NCBI GenBank assembly: GCA_037975125.1
Contig: JAJQOW010000014.1
Location: 3,757,752-3,821,751 of the forward strand
Source: Latrodectus hesperus
Taxonomy: Eukaryota; Arthropoda; Arachnida; Araneae; Theridiidae
Direction: 5' to 3'
DNA: 64,000 bases
Position numbers and translations under genes: made by a program. The number at the start of each line of letters is the position of its first letter. The stretch's first letter is position 1. Shown here one piece after another: positions 43,521 to 57,603 of the stretch. The notes beneath the pieces are model-generated. The model worked only from the letters and a program-made list of their open reading frames with translations, searched no databases and had not been told where the DNA came from.

Positions 43521-44965
43521 TAACACAAAAAATATAGTTTAATTTACGGCTCAATGCGTGTACGCATTTTCGAAGCATCCTTATATTCTTCATTTGGAAG
43601 GAAATGATGCGAAGAGTCATTAATGTTCTTGCGTCATTTCCTTTTTTAAAATTTTCACTGAGACCAATTTAACCAATAATATTGATATCATTTAATATTA
43701 CTTCTTTCCTTCCTGATTTAAATTCGGTTTGGTATATTTTTAAATATATAGTGTTTTTATTAAAATAGCTCACTTTTTTAAGTGCACTTTTCACTATTTA
43801 TTTATTTTACATTAGCAATATGCTTCTGTATTGTGTATTCAATCACGGAATTTAATATAATATAATAATAACAAACGTGTTATACCAATAGAAATTATAA
43901 GATATACCAATAAAGCAAGCACTAAAACATTACCCCTTTGTACAATTTTTTGAAATATGGTATTTGTGTTTCTGATACATTTTCATTATATTTGCTGTGT
44001 TAAAAGTAAACATCATAATTTTAAATTGAGGAATAGATAATTTTAATGTCTTACTCAGTATAGTCATATAAAATTAATTTTCTAGATATATTTACATAAT
44101 CAAAATTAATTCGATAAATACAAATCGCAATGATTTATTACAAAATTATCATTTTTCATCATTTTTGATATTTATTTTATGTAAACAAGATTGTTATCCA
44201 CATTTTGATACCAAATGACAATAAATAAGAAACTATTGAAGGTAAATTTTCTGAACATATAAATCGCGTTCATACTTATTTCACATACTTAAGAAATTAT
44301 AAAAAAATGTTTAATTTTAGAAACGAAAAAAATATTTCTACATTTTAATATAAAACAAATTCAAAAATTATTTGCAAGAAAATCATAACGGCAAATATTT
44401 AAAACTATTCATGTAAATATTAATATAGTATAAATGATATTGATATAATATAATATAAATGATTATTATAAATATTTTAAATACTGAAATAAATGTTCAT
44501 GAAATATTTGACTTATATTTTATACAAACGTTATATCATTATATTTATAGAATCAATCATACTATGCAATTTGCTGTAAATTATATTTTTTCCGTGTTTC
44601 TAATTCTTAAAACAAATTAATAACACTATATTCTTCTAAGCAAAACATAAACTTTAAATACTTGTCTATTCACTAAAGTGTAGTTTAATTAATTTTTATG
44701 AACAAAATATTTACAAATTGAAACTGACATTAAATTCATAGTTACATATTGATGAAACATGATTTGGAAAGACGATTACTCCCATGGGAAAGAATTTTGA
44801 TTTAACTAAATTCAATACAAATTCTATAACAATTTATCTGTTATACAAATATAAAAAATCAAATTGTAAATATAATATATATAAATCTCAATAAATATAT
44901 AACCAACACAATGTAGAATTATAGAGCCTTCAATACAGTAATAAATTGTAACAACTAGAACGTGA

Positions 44966-44981
44966 TGTGTGTGTGTGAGTG
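44966..44981. repeat. Short (TG)n run
   Basis: GTGTGTGTGTG inside AT-rich DNA upstream of the first complexin exon seen. Confidence 0.7.
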
Positions 44982-45941
44982 AATAAAAGAACACTTTTTA
45001 TTAATCTAAAAAATAATGAACGCATTTAAATATAATTAAATTAACTTATAATCTAAATATTATGCTTTTTGTAACGAAAATAGTAATCTCTATTAAATGA
45101 TTACTACATATTAATAAATGATATATAATGATATAGTATAAAGTAAGAAGTTATTACCTATAATCAAAGTTTTTTTTAGCTATTCGTTGCCAAATTAAAA
45201 ACTTCAGATGTTCTCAAATTATTACAAATACCCTTTTATTATTTTAGAACCATCTGAAAATTAAAGCACTCTGTAAGATTATGTCGATATTTTTGAATAT
45301 TACGCACTTAAATTTTATGAAAAAAGGATAATTTTTATTGGAAAGTGTTGAGAACATTAATAATAAAATAATTGTTAGAGTTTGAAATTAACAATTGTAA
45401 AATTTTGTCCTTTATCTCAATTAAGCTTCACATTAAATAGTTCTGAATATAAGATTTTGAAAGAATTTGATTTTATTACTTATTTTATGTTATTATTTAA
45501 ATTTTCCTGACTGATTGAAAATCCTTTTAATATCAATTCGTTATCCTTTATTAATTAACATTTGTAATTAAAAATTGATGGAATTTCAAAATATAAATTA
45601 AATGTATTCATATAAATTGCAATTTATAAATCAATTTTAATACTAATTTCTTCCTTCGTTTCTCAAAAATTTATTAATTTTCATTAATTTCTCGCTGATT
45701 TCGTTATATTTTATTTTATTTTAATTTGAAAATTTCGATCTCATTGTATTAAGAAATACTTATATCGATAGATATAAACGAAATTTCTTTTAATTTTATA
45801 ACTGTTATTTATATTCTAATTCATAAATTAGAAGTTTGCTTATTAACGATGAAAATAATTTTTTATTAATTTTCGGCAGAATCATTAATCATATTTATAA
45901 TTAAAATTCGTGTAATGTTTGTGCTGAAAGAAAGGTACATT

Positions 45942-45991
45942 GATTATAGAATGGTGAAGACACCATTTTCGATAAAAGTCATTCTATAATC
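45942..45991. repeat. Nested inverted repeat upstream of the first complexin exon seen
   Basis: The outer arms GATTATAGAATG (45942-45953) and CATTCTATAATC (45980-45991) are perfect complements. An overlapping inner pair, ATGGTG (45951-45956) and CACCAT (45961-45966), makes a smaller hairpin with a 4-base loop that competes with the outer one. It ends about 150 bp before the splice acceptor at 46142. Confidence 0.85.
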
Positions 45992-46142
45992 GAGCTGTTT
46001 CATACCTGATCCAAAGAAATACATTTAGCTATTCACATTGTTTTATGAGGCGATTTCTGATGTATCACGGAGTGCATTTTTGCAAAATTATGCTAAATAA
46101 TATAAAACATATGTGACTCTTTTCTCTTCTGTATGGATTCAG

Positions 46143-46309
46143 GTGCTGTCGGAAATGAGGAAGAAGGCACTTCTGAGGACAAGGATGCCGCTGATGAGGA
46201 AGAACAAGAGCGACTGGAGGCTCTTCGCGAGGCCGAAGAGAGGAGGAAAGAGAAACACAGGAAGATGGAAGAGGAGCGTGAAAAAATGAGACAAGAAATA
46301 AGAGATAAA
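46143..46309 (+). CDS. cpx: Complexin, internal coding exon (accessory and central helices)
   Basis: Complexin is a small presynaptic protein that binds the assembled SNARE bundle and clamps or promotes synaptic vesicle fusion. This exon follows a pyrimidine-rich tract and an AG at 46141-46142. It starts in phase (GT completes a Gly codon), encodes 55 further residues, and ends at a GTAAAT donor exactly on a codon boundary. It begins GAVGNEEEG and then carries the acidic, Glu/Arg-rich accessory helix (DEEEQERLEALREAEERR). The SNARE-binding central helix follows (KHRKMEEEREKMRQEIRDK), nearly identical to the family consensus. The open frame runs upstream to an ATG at 46133, but that ATG overlaps the acceptor and is not a real start: family members have about 18 residues before KGAVG. 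An almost uninterrupted charged helix of this sequence fits no other family I know. Confidence 0.95.
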
Positions 46310-46358
46310 GTAAATAATTTTTACTGCAAAATAATCTCAGAATTTTATACAAATTTAA

Positions 46359-47342
46359 CCCCTTAACTGTGACATATATTTCAGAAAAATGGAGCATAAA
46401 TGGAAAATTTTTGACTGTTTAATTTTATTCTTTATATTATTATAAGAGTTAGAAAATGCCTTTTTATTACAAAAATAAAGTTTTAAATACAATAACTACT
46501 ATATTTATAATTTTTACATACACATAAAACATTGATGACACATACATGTTATTCGTGATGAGCAAATTAAAAATGAAATTTTGAAGCTAAATATAATTAG
46601 TATAAACTTGTATAATATAAAAACACAACAATATGATTTTCAATACAAAAATTTTACAAATCTTTTACAGTATGGTATATCCCAAAACAAGATACTGCTC
46701 AAAAGCCTATATATTGCACTTTTTACAATAAACTCTTGTCTCATGCCTTATTCTCTTCCCTTGTTCATCGGTTTTAAGACAGAATATAAAACACCGCCTG
46801 GTTGAAGTAGATTTTTTTCCCAATTGATGGGATGTCTCCTGGAAAGTGTCGATCTGTGAGGCGCAGTAAGCTTACACTAGGACGCCCTGGTCCTGGTAGT
46901 TGAACATTTAGTTTATTTAGTTCAACAATAGATTTTCCGAAGTTCATATCTTTTGCACCTCCTGCAGAAGTATGCAAATAAAGGAGTTATTTATATAACG
47001 CCTGGTGTAGGAGATGGAAAAATATTTTCTAGTAATATTTTTTACCTCTTTTTCTAGCAACCGGGAAGTCTGTAAGATGTTGATCGACTTTAACCTCACC
47101 TCCCACAGTGTTGTAATCATGGACTACCTTCAGAACCAAAGTTGGAATTGGTAAAAAAACTAGGACCACTTATGTCATTTATTAGGAGAATAGGGAATTA
47201 AGTATCCTAAAGTAGAAACGAACTCAGCTCGGAATTCAAAAAATAGAAACGTTAAATTTTCTTCTGCTTGAACTGAACTCAGGCATCACAAATATTGCAC
47301 GCAGTAATTGCCCAAACTGAATTCGGGAGACACTGGCAGGGG
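46359..47342 (-). mobile_element. Internally deleted piggyBac-family element
   Basis: This 984-bp element is flanked by TTAA at 46355-46358 and 47343-47346, the target duplication specific to piggyBac transposons. Its ends are CCCCTTAACTG on the left and, reading inward from the right, CCCCTGCCAGTG. On the minus strand the region 47150-47045 reads VHDYNTVGGEVKVDQH then FPVARKRG, which matches the piggyBac motif around the third catalytic Asp (consensus YN..MGGVD..DQ). Further on (about 46977-46700, one frameshift) come PGPGRPSVSLLRLTDRHFP, STRRC and YCKKC, remnants of the C-terminal zinc-ribbon that binds the ends. The N-terminal two thirds of the transposase, with the first two catalytic Asp residues, are missing, and the GGVD Asp is replaced. 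The copy cannot move by itself. It lies 45 bp downstream of the complexin donor at 46310. Confidence 0.85.
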
Positions 47343-48659
47343 TTAAAGGTTTTGATGAACAATATAAATAATTAATTTGGATTTAATAAAATTTATTGAT
47401 AGTAGATTCTATTGAACCTCAATAATTTAATACTAATTTTGATTAGTTTTATTTTAATAAAAATATAATTTTTCTGCCAAATACTCTCTCTTTATAGTGT
47501 GCGATGTAAAAATATTTTAATTTATGCTTTAAATATTCGTTTAAATTTTGAAAAAAATGTTACAAAATGTCATAATTGTATCTCAAAATTTTTCCTTTGA
47601 AAGAAGCATTCTTAATTTTTTTTATTATAGAATATAATTATTTCTCTATTTTTGTAATTATCACTAATGTTTATGCATACATTCACGCAAAATTTTAAAA
47701 TCTTAAAACAATAAAAAGTTAATAATTCTATTTTTAAATAAACCAAAACATTTACTTATATAAACATTTAATCAATATTTTCAAGATAGTGCTAAATAAA
47801 TTTTATTATCTTTGCTTGCATTTTCGAGAAATTTGTTTTAAAACATACCTCCTTATTCTTAAAATATTATATTAGATTACATTAGATTTTGTAACGCTTA
47901 AAGATTTTTCATTTTTAAAAATAAATATTTGTATTGTTTAAAAAATTATGTCTTAAAACTATTTGTTAACCACTTTTAATATTGATAATATCATTGTAAT
48001 TAATTTTATAAAAAATTATAAATGTAATACGACGTTAATAATTTTCATTCTTACATACCTTTTTAACACAGGTATTCAGAAAAATTTATATGATTTAAAT
48101 TTGAAAAAACGATTGTTTTAAATGAAAAATAAATGCATAGTCGCACTTTTTAAATGAAACATACGCGTTCTTTCATTTCTCTCGTTTAATATCATTCCTA
48201 TATTTTAAACATTTTTACAATCAATCAATTTTGAGAATTTTTCTCGAATACATTTTATCGTTATCTGCATTATATGTGGTCAATTTGATCACTTTTGGCA
48301 ATTCTTAAATATTATATAATTCATGATAAAGAAAACCATGCTAAGTCTCCGTTCTGTAAATTGGACATTTTAAAGTGGCACGAAGAAAATACGAAAAAGA
48401 TATTATTAAAAAAATTATCTTGTAAAACCTAAATGCTTATAGTGATTAGTTTCAATTTTTCAGAATGTTGTTTTCAATTAGAATGCTAACATTTCCTCTA
48501 TCAATCGTCCAAAACTTTCTGCTCTATTCTTCATTAAAATTTTTAAACATATATTTTTCAAGAAACAAAAAAAAACATAGAATTAAGTAAATACTTAACT
48601 AATAACATTTATATTTATGTATTTTTCAGTTCTTTAATATTATTTGTACTAATAAGCAA

Positions 48660-48880
<221 letters not shown>

Positions 48881-51800
48881 TGCATTCCTATTTCATTTGA
48901 AGCATAAGTAAAAATATTCTTATATGGTAATTGAATTTTCAGAATGAAATAAATGCATTCATCTAAATTTTTTAAATAAAAATCTAGTTATTTCTTCTGT
49001 TAATATTAATTAATTTATCTTAAGCTAGAAAAAAATAGTTTATTCGTTAATGACAACTTAAAATATTATTAAATGAATTGGAGAATACTATGTAATAAAT
49101 ACCATCTCTAAATGATGAAATATACTGTTTGATTTAGTACACTTATATCTAAATTATATATTGTTGAATGTTTGGAAAAAAATTTCTTAAATTCTTGAAA
49201 ATTGTATTCTGGAAAAATATTATTGAATTTTACAATTTTGTTCAGAGTAATTTTGTTGTCAAAAACACAGGATTACAGTTTTATTCAATTCTCTCTTTTG
49301 CTTTTGATAAATAAATGAAAATATTTTTAAGCACTTGATTTAAAGAAATTGGAAAGCTACATACAAAGTTTCTTATTACCGAAAACAATATTAAAAAAAA
49401 CTTTTAATTTATTTAGGGAGTTCATTTCTATCTGCTGAAGAGAACCATTGTGTACTCTTTCAAAATTCTAATCTAAAAATTAGATGCCTGAATTTATACA
49501 TTTAATTACATAATTTCTTAGTATCATAACAAAATTTCATATTTTGTTACGAATGTGTTAACATTACAATAATAAAATACATGCATTAATAATATTCTTA
49601 TTTAAATATTTGTAGAAATTAACTATGAAAACCTTAAAATCATATGACAAAATACGAAAATTTCGTTCGACATTGTTATACCCTCAAAATCTGTTTTTAT
49701 AATTTTTTTTTCAAAAACAGCTAAAAAAAATACACTTTTATAATTTTTAAATTTAGAATGATAATATTTTTGTTAACTGTATTGTGATATTGTAAATTAA
49801 ATTCTTATATCACTGCATTCAATAATTTAGATCTATTTATTAAGTATATTCAAATTTATAAATGCATTTAACTTAGATAATAATATCTTAACAACTCAAT
49901 AACTTAGATAATGTTAAAATATTTCTCGACATAATTATTGGGAAAGGAAGATTTTATTTAAAAATTCAATGTATACCAAAACAAATTAGCATAATTTAAG
50001 TTATTCTGAAATTAATGGCTTAAAAAGTAGACATGTGTAGCATAAAATATTTTTTTAACTAATTAGATAGCAATTATCTTATTAATTTAATTTCTAATGA
50101 ATGGTAATCCTAAAACCATCATTTACTTTTAAATGAATGAATTAATAGTTTGCTTATAAATGATTCTAACAAGTAAATCAAGTGCAGTAAGCAAGTTGTG
50201 TATTAACCTATCATAGACATATTCTTAAAGTGTGATCTTAGAGTAATAATATAATAAAATTACAATTTTATACAAAATGCTATTTTTATTTGGACTTTAT
50301 GAATATTTTATTGACATTGTGTATGCATCATAATTGCTTTCATAAAAGAGAATGTAATATTTAACGATTATAAAGGGAATTTTATAAATAACGGAGATTG
50401 AAATTGTTCTCTTACAATTTAAAACGATTTTCCATCCATTTTCAGGCCTTCTTTTTATTATCATTGCTTTTACTTAATAATGTCAGATTAGTAAGAATGT
50501 ATGTAAAAGTATAATATCAAAATATTAAGGACTTGTCATTTAATTTTAAATATATTTTGCAGAAAAATATTCAAAAATAGAAATATCGTATACATTTTGC
50601 AAAAAACATTTTTCAAGTTAAACTTATCTGCAGGAACCAAATTTATTTCATATATTGAATAAATATTATAGGAAATTTTAGCATAGAATTTAATTACTAA
50701 AGAAATGTTGATATTTATTTAATTACTTTTTTAAAAAATATCACCTTATTAAAATTGATTTCATTTATATGAGATTATCATATTCCCCACAAAATTACAT
50801 TTCTATTTAATTATTATTTGATTTTATTTATTTCATTTTAAAATGTCATTCCATCAAGAATATTTCAAGTTGCACGATCGTTTTATACTAATAAATAAGC
50901 TGAATGTTGTCTCGATCTTTTTTAATTCTTTCCAACGTGTATTGAGATTTTCTTCATGATATTTTCTCCATAATTTCATTTCTCTATAAATCCCCAAAAT
51001 AATGTAGTAAATTATTTTGTGAAGTCATTTTAATTATTGTGATAAAAATACGACTGAATAATAAGGTCATTATTGGATTTCTAGAATGAAATTTTGATGA
51101 GAATAAATGATGATTTTTTTCGCTGATTTAAAAATGCGAATAAATTAAACGCCCATTATGCACAAATTTTTTGGCAAATAACAATAGAAATCTGCATTAC
51201 TATATATGACAATATTTTAGTAAATAAAAAATAATGTATACAAATGATCAGAAATTAGGATTTAATAACAGTTAATAATATAATATAGTTGTCAATTGCT
51301 TGTCTATGTGCTTTTGGATAATTACGATTTTTTTATTAAAACATCATTGAATATAATTCTTCCATTTTAGAACTAAATAAATGTGTTTGCCAAAATATAA
51401 TAATCGTTATATAATTAATCATATTATCATTTAAAAATACATAAGATGCTTATAAATTATTTGATACATTTTGTTTTTTAATATTTTATGAAGTAGTAAT
51501 GGTATAAAATACTAATATCATCTATTTATGGTGAAATATATCTGATTTATATAGTGAAAGTTTTGGTAGAAAATTTCATTTTTTCCATTTGAATAACTTC
51601 TGCTCATATTATAAGTTACACACAGTTTATTTTTAAGCTTGAATATATTTCTCTATTGTTTGCAATGACCATTTCACAAAAAAAAAATAGATTTGAAACA
51701 ATTTCTTGGAAACACATATATACAAACAATTTCTTAAAAACACAAATGATATAAGGCCACTGGACCATTTTATGTTATAATTTGTAAAGGAGATAGCTAA

Positions 51801-54800
51801 AACAACATATTTAACATTGGAATGGTTAAGATAAGAATTACTGTGTCAATATCTGAACCTAGTGTACACAGTATTTTGCACTAAAATAGAGAGAAATCAA
51901 TCATTGTTTCATGTGACAAAAGAAGCCCATCGATAAACGCCATACAAGTTTTTATTTTAAATTATCTAACCATCAATGTTATACATTTAAATTTATACAA
52001 CACTGACGTTTCTTAATTTAAATTTATTTTTGATTTTCTATGGAAAATTAAACATTTAAATAGTTGCATGTTACAGACATGCTGTATAATCTATGTGTGT
52101 TGAAATATTTCTCTTTTATGATAAAAATAATTCGATGGTTCAGACGCTTTCAAAATTGTTATCATTGATCATCCATCCATTTATTTATTGGTGGCAAAAC
52201 ATGCATTAGTAAAGCCGCAAAAATGAAGCAAACTGTTTATTTGATAACCAGAATATATACAATTTGTACTTTTAATAATTTTAATCTTTTTAAATTTATA
52301 GTGATCCTTTATTTATTTATATTTTATACTTCCTAAGTAATTGCACAACTTCTGAAAAAAAAAGCTACAAAGTGTCTTTATTTCATTCAAAATAATAAGC
52401 ATAATCTATATTTGTATGAAATGACATTTTTAATTTATTTCAATACTCGTATAATAAAAATAGAAAATTATTTACAAGAGTAATTAACATGTATTAGATA
52501 TATTAGCATATATACATTAACATATATCATTAGAAACAGAGCCTTGAATTGAATGCCTTAATGAAAATTAATATTTTAAAGAGTAAATGTATATTTAAAT
52601 TTTAATGTTTAATTTTAAATCTTAAACTCATATCATGATTAAAGCTAGACATATTTATTTCGAATCTTATACTATCATTATTTTCTTTTTATAACATTTT
52701 TAATACAGTTTATTTACACAAAATGGAAATATAACGTGTTTGAAAAAATTATATTTTAGGTAAGTGCCAAAGTTAATTTACGTATATAAGACATTTATTA
52801 ATTTTTTTGCAATAAATTGTTCTTATTACGATTATGTATATCTAATTTCTGCATATATTAATTGCAATATTTCTAATTTATTGCAATAAGTCATTTTCCT
52901 TTCTGTTTCAAGTTATAATTTAATTTATTTTATTCCTAATTCTAACGTATGCTAATCTCAATAATCCTTTCTTCAGCTTTAAGTGTTATCTTTATACGTT
53001 CACTAGTTTTAACCTGTACAGTCATTAACAACTCTTTAGTATGATTTAACAACATAAGTAATAAGAAATTAAAGCTTTTATTAATATATTCTTTAAGAAC
53101 CAAAATATCTAAATTAAATTATCAACAGCACAAAATGACGAATCAAATAAGATGTTTTTCTTTTACTTTTATTCCTTTGCTACTATTTTAAGAGCTGATA
53201 GAATCAATTTGTTCAAAATTACATATTCATTAAATAAAATGTAGCATACTTTAAGTGAGAGATAACATCTTTCATTAAAAGAAAATACTAAAAAGGGAAG
53301 TTTAAAGTAAAATCTCATAAGACATTCAATGATTTTGAAGAAAATTTCTGCATCGTAATCTTAGACACAAAGGAATATTTAAGAGGTAAAGATTAAAAAA
53401 AATCCTTGGGTATTTAATAGCTTTTTCCTTTTCTGTATAAATAGAATAAAAATAAAAAGAGGGAAATGTTAATCTGTATAAATATTTTTATGGTGTTTTT
53501 ATTCTATTATATTTTTGAACTGTCTCTAAATAATACTCCATTTCAGTGTTTCAATTTTAAAGGGTGCAAAATGAGTGTCCTTTCATTTTATGTCCTCCTT
53601 TGAAAGTAATTTCCTTTTGTTAAACGTGTTATATTGTTATAATTTTTAACAGTGTTTTTTATATAATTTTAATGTCTACTTATCTTAAATAGATAAATGA
53701 ATAACAATCGGTAAGAAGTATAAAAACACACATGAGGTTTGATAAATCTGTTTTTTCAGCACAACATTTTACTTTTATATCTTATTTTCAATAAGCTTCC
53801 AAACGAGATTCATTAAAATCCTTTCACTTGAAGCATTTCTCTACAGTAAGAATATTAATTGACATTCGTATGATTCTAAAATTAATCTTCTAATTTTAGT
53901 ACATTTATTTATTAAAAAACACATTTATTAAATTGATATATATTTTTGTAACTATACTTATTTTTATTGATTATGAAATTTATGATTTATAAGTTGTGCT
54001 ATTTATAATACTAGAATTTTACAGACTTGATTTAAAGTATATTCATACGCGTAGAAGATATTCATATGTTTAATATTGTGTCTCCAATATTATTTCTCCG
54101 ACAATCCTAAGGAGCAAAGCAATATATTTCACAGTTAGATCATTGTGTGAAATATATTGCAAAATATTGCAAATGTATTATCCAATGTGTAATGAAGCTA
54201 AAGTGGAAAAAATGGGAAATATACCAAATTATCTCGTTTTATTGAATTTTTTAACTACACCAATAATTAAAAGTATACTAAATTATATAATGAACCCTTT
54301 TGAAATTTTAAATATCTTCATGTTTTTTTCTTAAAATTTAGTTTTATTAATGATAATAAATTTATATGAAAGGGATAAAACGGTGCATGGCAAAACATTT
54401 TATTAAATTTTGAATTTACATTTTATTTAAATCTTAAAATTATTTATGAAATTTCTCTGTTATGAATTATATTATAAAAATTTATGAATAGGAATATGAA
54501 ATATTACGAAAAGATATTAATTTTAATTAGTTACCATGCCATATTTAACGCAGAAAAAAGTTGGCAAAATGAGAGTACGTTTGTTTAAATGTGTTTCTAT
54601 TAAATATGGAAAAGTTGCAGCTCATAACAGGGAAATATTTCTAATCACAAAAAGTATACAAAGTAAAGAAAATCAGTGTTTGAAATATTGTTTAGACATG
54701 GATTGTTAATGAAATTAAATATTTAATGGAAAAATATTTTGCCGCAAACAGAAATTTGCATACAAACTTAGGCTTGCATGAGTTATGGGGAATATTAAAA

Positions 54801-55290
54801 TTTGTAGCGTTTACTTTTTATCCTCTTAAATTGTAAAAGACATATTTAGATTTTATGATAAAAATAATTGCTTCATTTAATCCACGGTTTTTTTTTGGGG
54901 GGGGATAAATTTTGTCCCGAAAGTATGGCATATAAATCATAAAATAAATTATAAATATTCAATAAATATGTATACAAAGTTTTTAGAAGACAAATTACAG
55001 CATAAAGCTAAATTCTCTCCATAGTTACTGCACACAATTATCAAAAGAAAATTCGAAATTGTATCGAAATCTGACTGAAGAAAAAGTGGAGATAATGGAT
55101 CGTTTAATAAGAAATTATTATATATGCTAAAATATTTTACAAGTTTACAAAGTTTGCGTATTTAAATATAACTTTTATTCTTATGTTTCAAACATTTTTC
55201 TAAGAATTGTTTTTATATATTTTTCTAACTGCTATATATTTTTCTAATCTATGGTTTAAACAAACGAGAATTTTATTTTTCCTATAATAG

Positions 55291-55429
55291 TATGGCATCA
55301 AAAAGAAGGAAGAAGTACAGCAAGAAGATCCCTTCGCCGATATGGAGGGAAGTAGCCTCAATCGGAAGCGGAAGACACCAGCTGAACTAGCTGCTGAAGC
55401 GGAAGCAGAAGATCAAGACGAATTCACGA
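55291..55429 (+). CDS. cpx: Complexin, internal coding exon (end of central helix and C-terminal domain)
   Basis: The exon follows the acceptor TATAATAG (AG at 55289-55290) and continues the preceding exon in phase 0. It opens with YGIKKKEE, the conserved end of the SNARE-binding helix; the Lys-Tyr pair of the SNARE-binding face is split across the exon junction. A variable stretch follows (VQQEDPFADMEGSSLNRKRK), then the arthropod signature TPAELAAEAEAEDQDEFT. It ends one base into a codon at a GTAAGA donor. The codon completes as Lys with the next exon, giving the DEFTKLKN sequence typical of arthropod complexins. The 46 residues match the expected length for this part. The variable linker may hold phosphorylation sites, but none can be assigned from sequence alone. 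Confidence 0.95.
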
Positions 55430-55640
55430 GTAAGATATTATTTTGCTCTATGCGCAATATTTCCCGAAAAGGGAATAATTAAATTTGACATTCAAATCAT
55501 TTCTCATACTTTTTGGGTAAATAAATATCATTTATATTGATTTATCATAAAAACTAAAGTACTATTTAAAGAAAGAATAGTTGTCTAAACAAATGATTTA
55601 TAGTTAAACGCGAATAACTTGAACAAATTGCTTAAGATAT

Positions 55641-56084
<444 letters not shown>

Positions 56085-56747
56085 CGTCCAAATTTAACAA
56101 TGATAAGGAAAATATCAAAAATCCTATAAAAAGTAAGATTTTTACAAAATATTTATTGTGCTTAGTTTGTTTTAGTACAATATGTTATAAAATTAAAGTT
56201 CCAAAGTACATAACTGACAATTTATTTATTTAATTCCCACTGAACAAAAAATAAAATATATACAAATATAATTTACAGCATTCAATGTAATAAATATTTT
56301 TTTTTATTTTAATTGCATTTAAAGTGAACAGCAGATTCAAAAGAACTGATTATTATTATAAAATTATGCCTAGTAATGATTCCAAATCCAGTTATTCCAT
56401 AATCAAAAAGATATGATTGATACATATTTTAAATTACAATTTATATATTATATTACATTCTACATACATATTTTAGTAGAAAGTTTTATATAAAAATGTT
56501 AAAACTATTTTAATTATTCATGTTAGTGAATTATTCTGTTACATTATTTTCTACATATTTATTATCGTAAAAAATTTTTATTTAAAATATTAAAACTGTT
56601 TTAAATATTCATTCAAAAGAACGTTACTGTAAAATATTTTCTATTATATAAATTTTAAGAGTGTTTAAAAATTATCCAATAATTAGGTAAATAATTTTAT
56701 TTTTAATTAATAATAATATCTTAGCTGTCTTCTTTTCTCATCAAATA

Positions 56748-57457
56748 TTAGGTCGGGGAATAAGTTCGTATCGTTTTTACCAATGACTTTTATTTAAACA
56801 AAAAACAATAATTATATGAATAAGGTAATCATTTATATATTCGCCGTTGCTATTTACAACCTCTTTCCACCTCTCGTCCAATTTGTTGATGCAGTTCCGC
56901 CAAAAATCGCCTGGTCTGATGTCAAAGAAGTTGCTGAGCCTGTTTTTAAGGACTTCTTTGTTATCGAAGGTAACGCTCTTCATATGGTTTGACAAGGAGA
57001 GGAAAAGATGGTAATCGGTCGATGCAAGGTTCGGAGAATACGGCGGATGCTGATTGGACCTTCCATTCGAGCTCTTGGGTTGTGGCTTTGAAGACTTGTG
57101 CAACAAGGGGACATTGCGTTGTCGTGAAGGAGTACGGTTTGACCATGTCGCGATCAGGTCTTTTCAGTCGAATAGCCTCATTCACGCGGTGTAGCTGGGC
57201 AGTGTAGAGCTCCTTGTTGACTGTGGTATTCTTTCCGAGCATTTTCCAGTGCATCAAGAAGTCCTTAAAAACTGGCTCAACAACTGCTTTGACACCAGAC
57301 AGGGGAGCGGCATCAATAAATTGATCGAGAGGTGGGAAGAGGTTGTAAGCAGAGAGCAACGGCGAATATATAATTGATTAACTTATTGATATAATTATTG
57401 TTTTTTGTCTAAATAAAAGACTTTGATAAAAACGATATGAACTTATTCATAACCTAA
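56748..57457 (-). mobile_element. Mariner-family fold-back derivative
   Basis: This 710-bp element is flanked by TA on both sides (56746-56747, 57458-57459). Its terminal inverted repeats begin TTAGGTCGGGGAATAAGTTC on the left and TTAGGTTATGAATAAGTTC on the inward-read right. The middle, read on the minus strand, is mariner (DD34D) transposase: NKELYTAQLHRVNEAIRLKR, then VLLHDNA (second catalytic Asp kept), and after a frameshift ELEWKVQ and a block with HPPYSPNLASTDYHLF (third Asp kept as TDYHLF). The block ends with FFDIRPGDFWRNCINKLDERW. The N-terminal half is absent. In its place, 57257-57457 is an inverted copy of the 3' end (56748-56958), so the element is a long inverted repeat around a roughly 300-bp centre. 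It lies antisense within complexin intron B. Confidence 0.9.
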
Positions 57458-57603
57458 TATATTGAAATTTACTGAACAAATAAGCTTTAACTATTCAATC
57501 TATTAGGTAAAAGCTATAATTTTTCGTAAATAAAATGGATTATATTTTTGTAAAGTATTATTTAGTGTTTTTTAAAGCTTAATGGGATTTTGCTTTTTTT
57601 CAG

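Larger units (their letters stand above)
43521..46142 (+). other. AT-rich DNA upstream of the complexin exon (probably intron)
   Basis: The first exon seen has a splice acceptor, so this DNA is probably intronic. It holds the nested hairpin at 45942-45991. The missing N-terminal exon (family pattern about AKQMVGNQL) was looked for on the + strand and not found here or further upstream. Confidence 0.55.

Noticed and set aside
46133..46366. The frame starting with ATG at 46133 as a complete 77-residue protein
   Set aside because: The ATG overlaps the splice acceptor, and the frame runs past the GTAAAT donor into the intron; it is an internal complexin exon.
46065..46397. Minus-strand 110-codon frame opposite complexin
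   Set aside because: It is an antisense shadow of a Glu/Arg-rich exon.
56961..57359. A 132-codon frame as an intact mariner gene
   Set aside because: Its first roughly 45 codons come from the inverted end copy, and the transposase N-terminus is missing.
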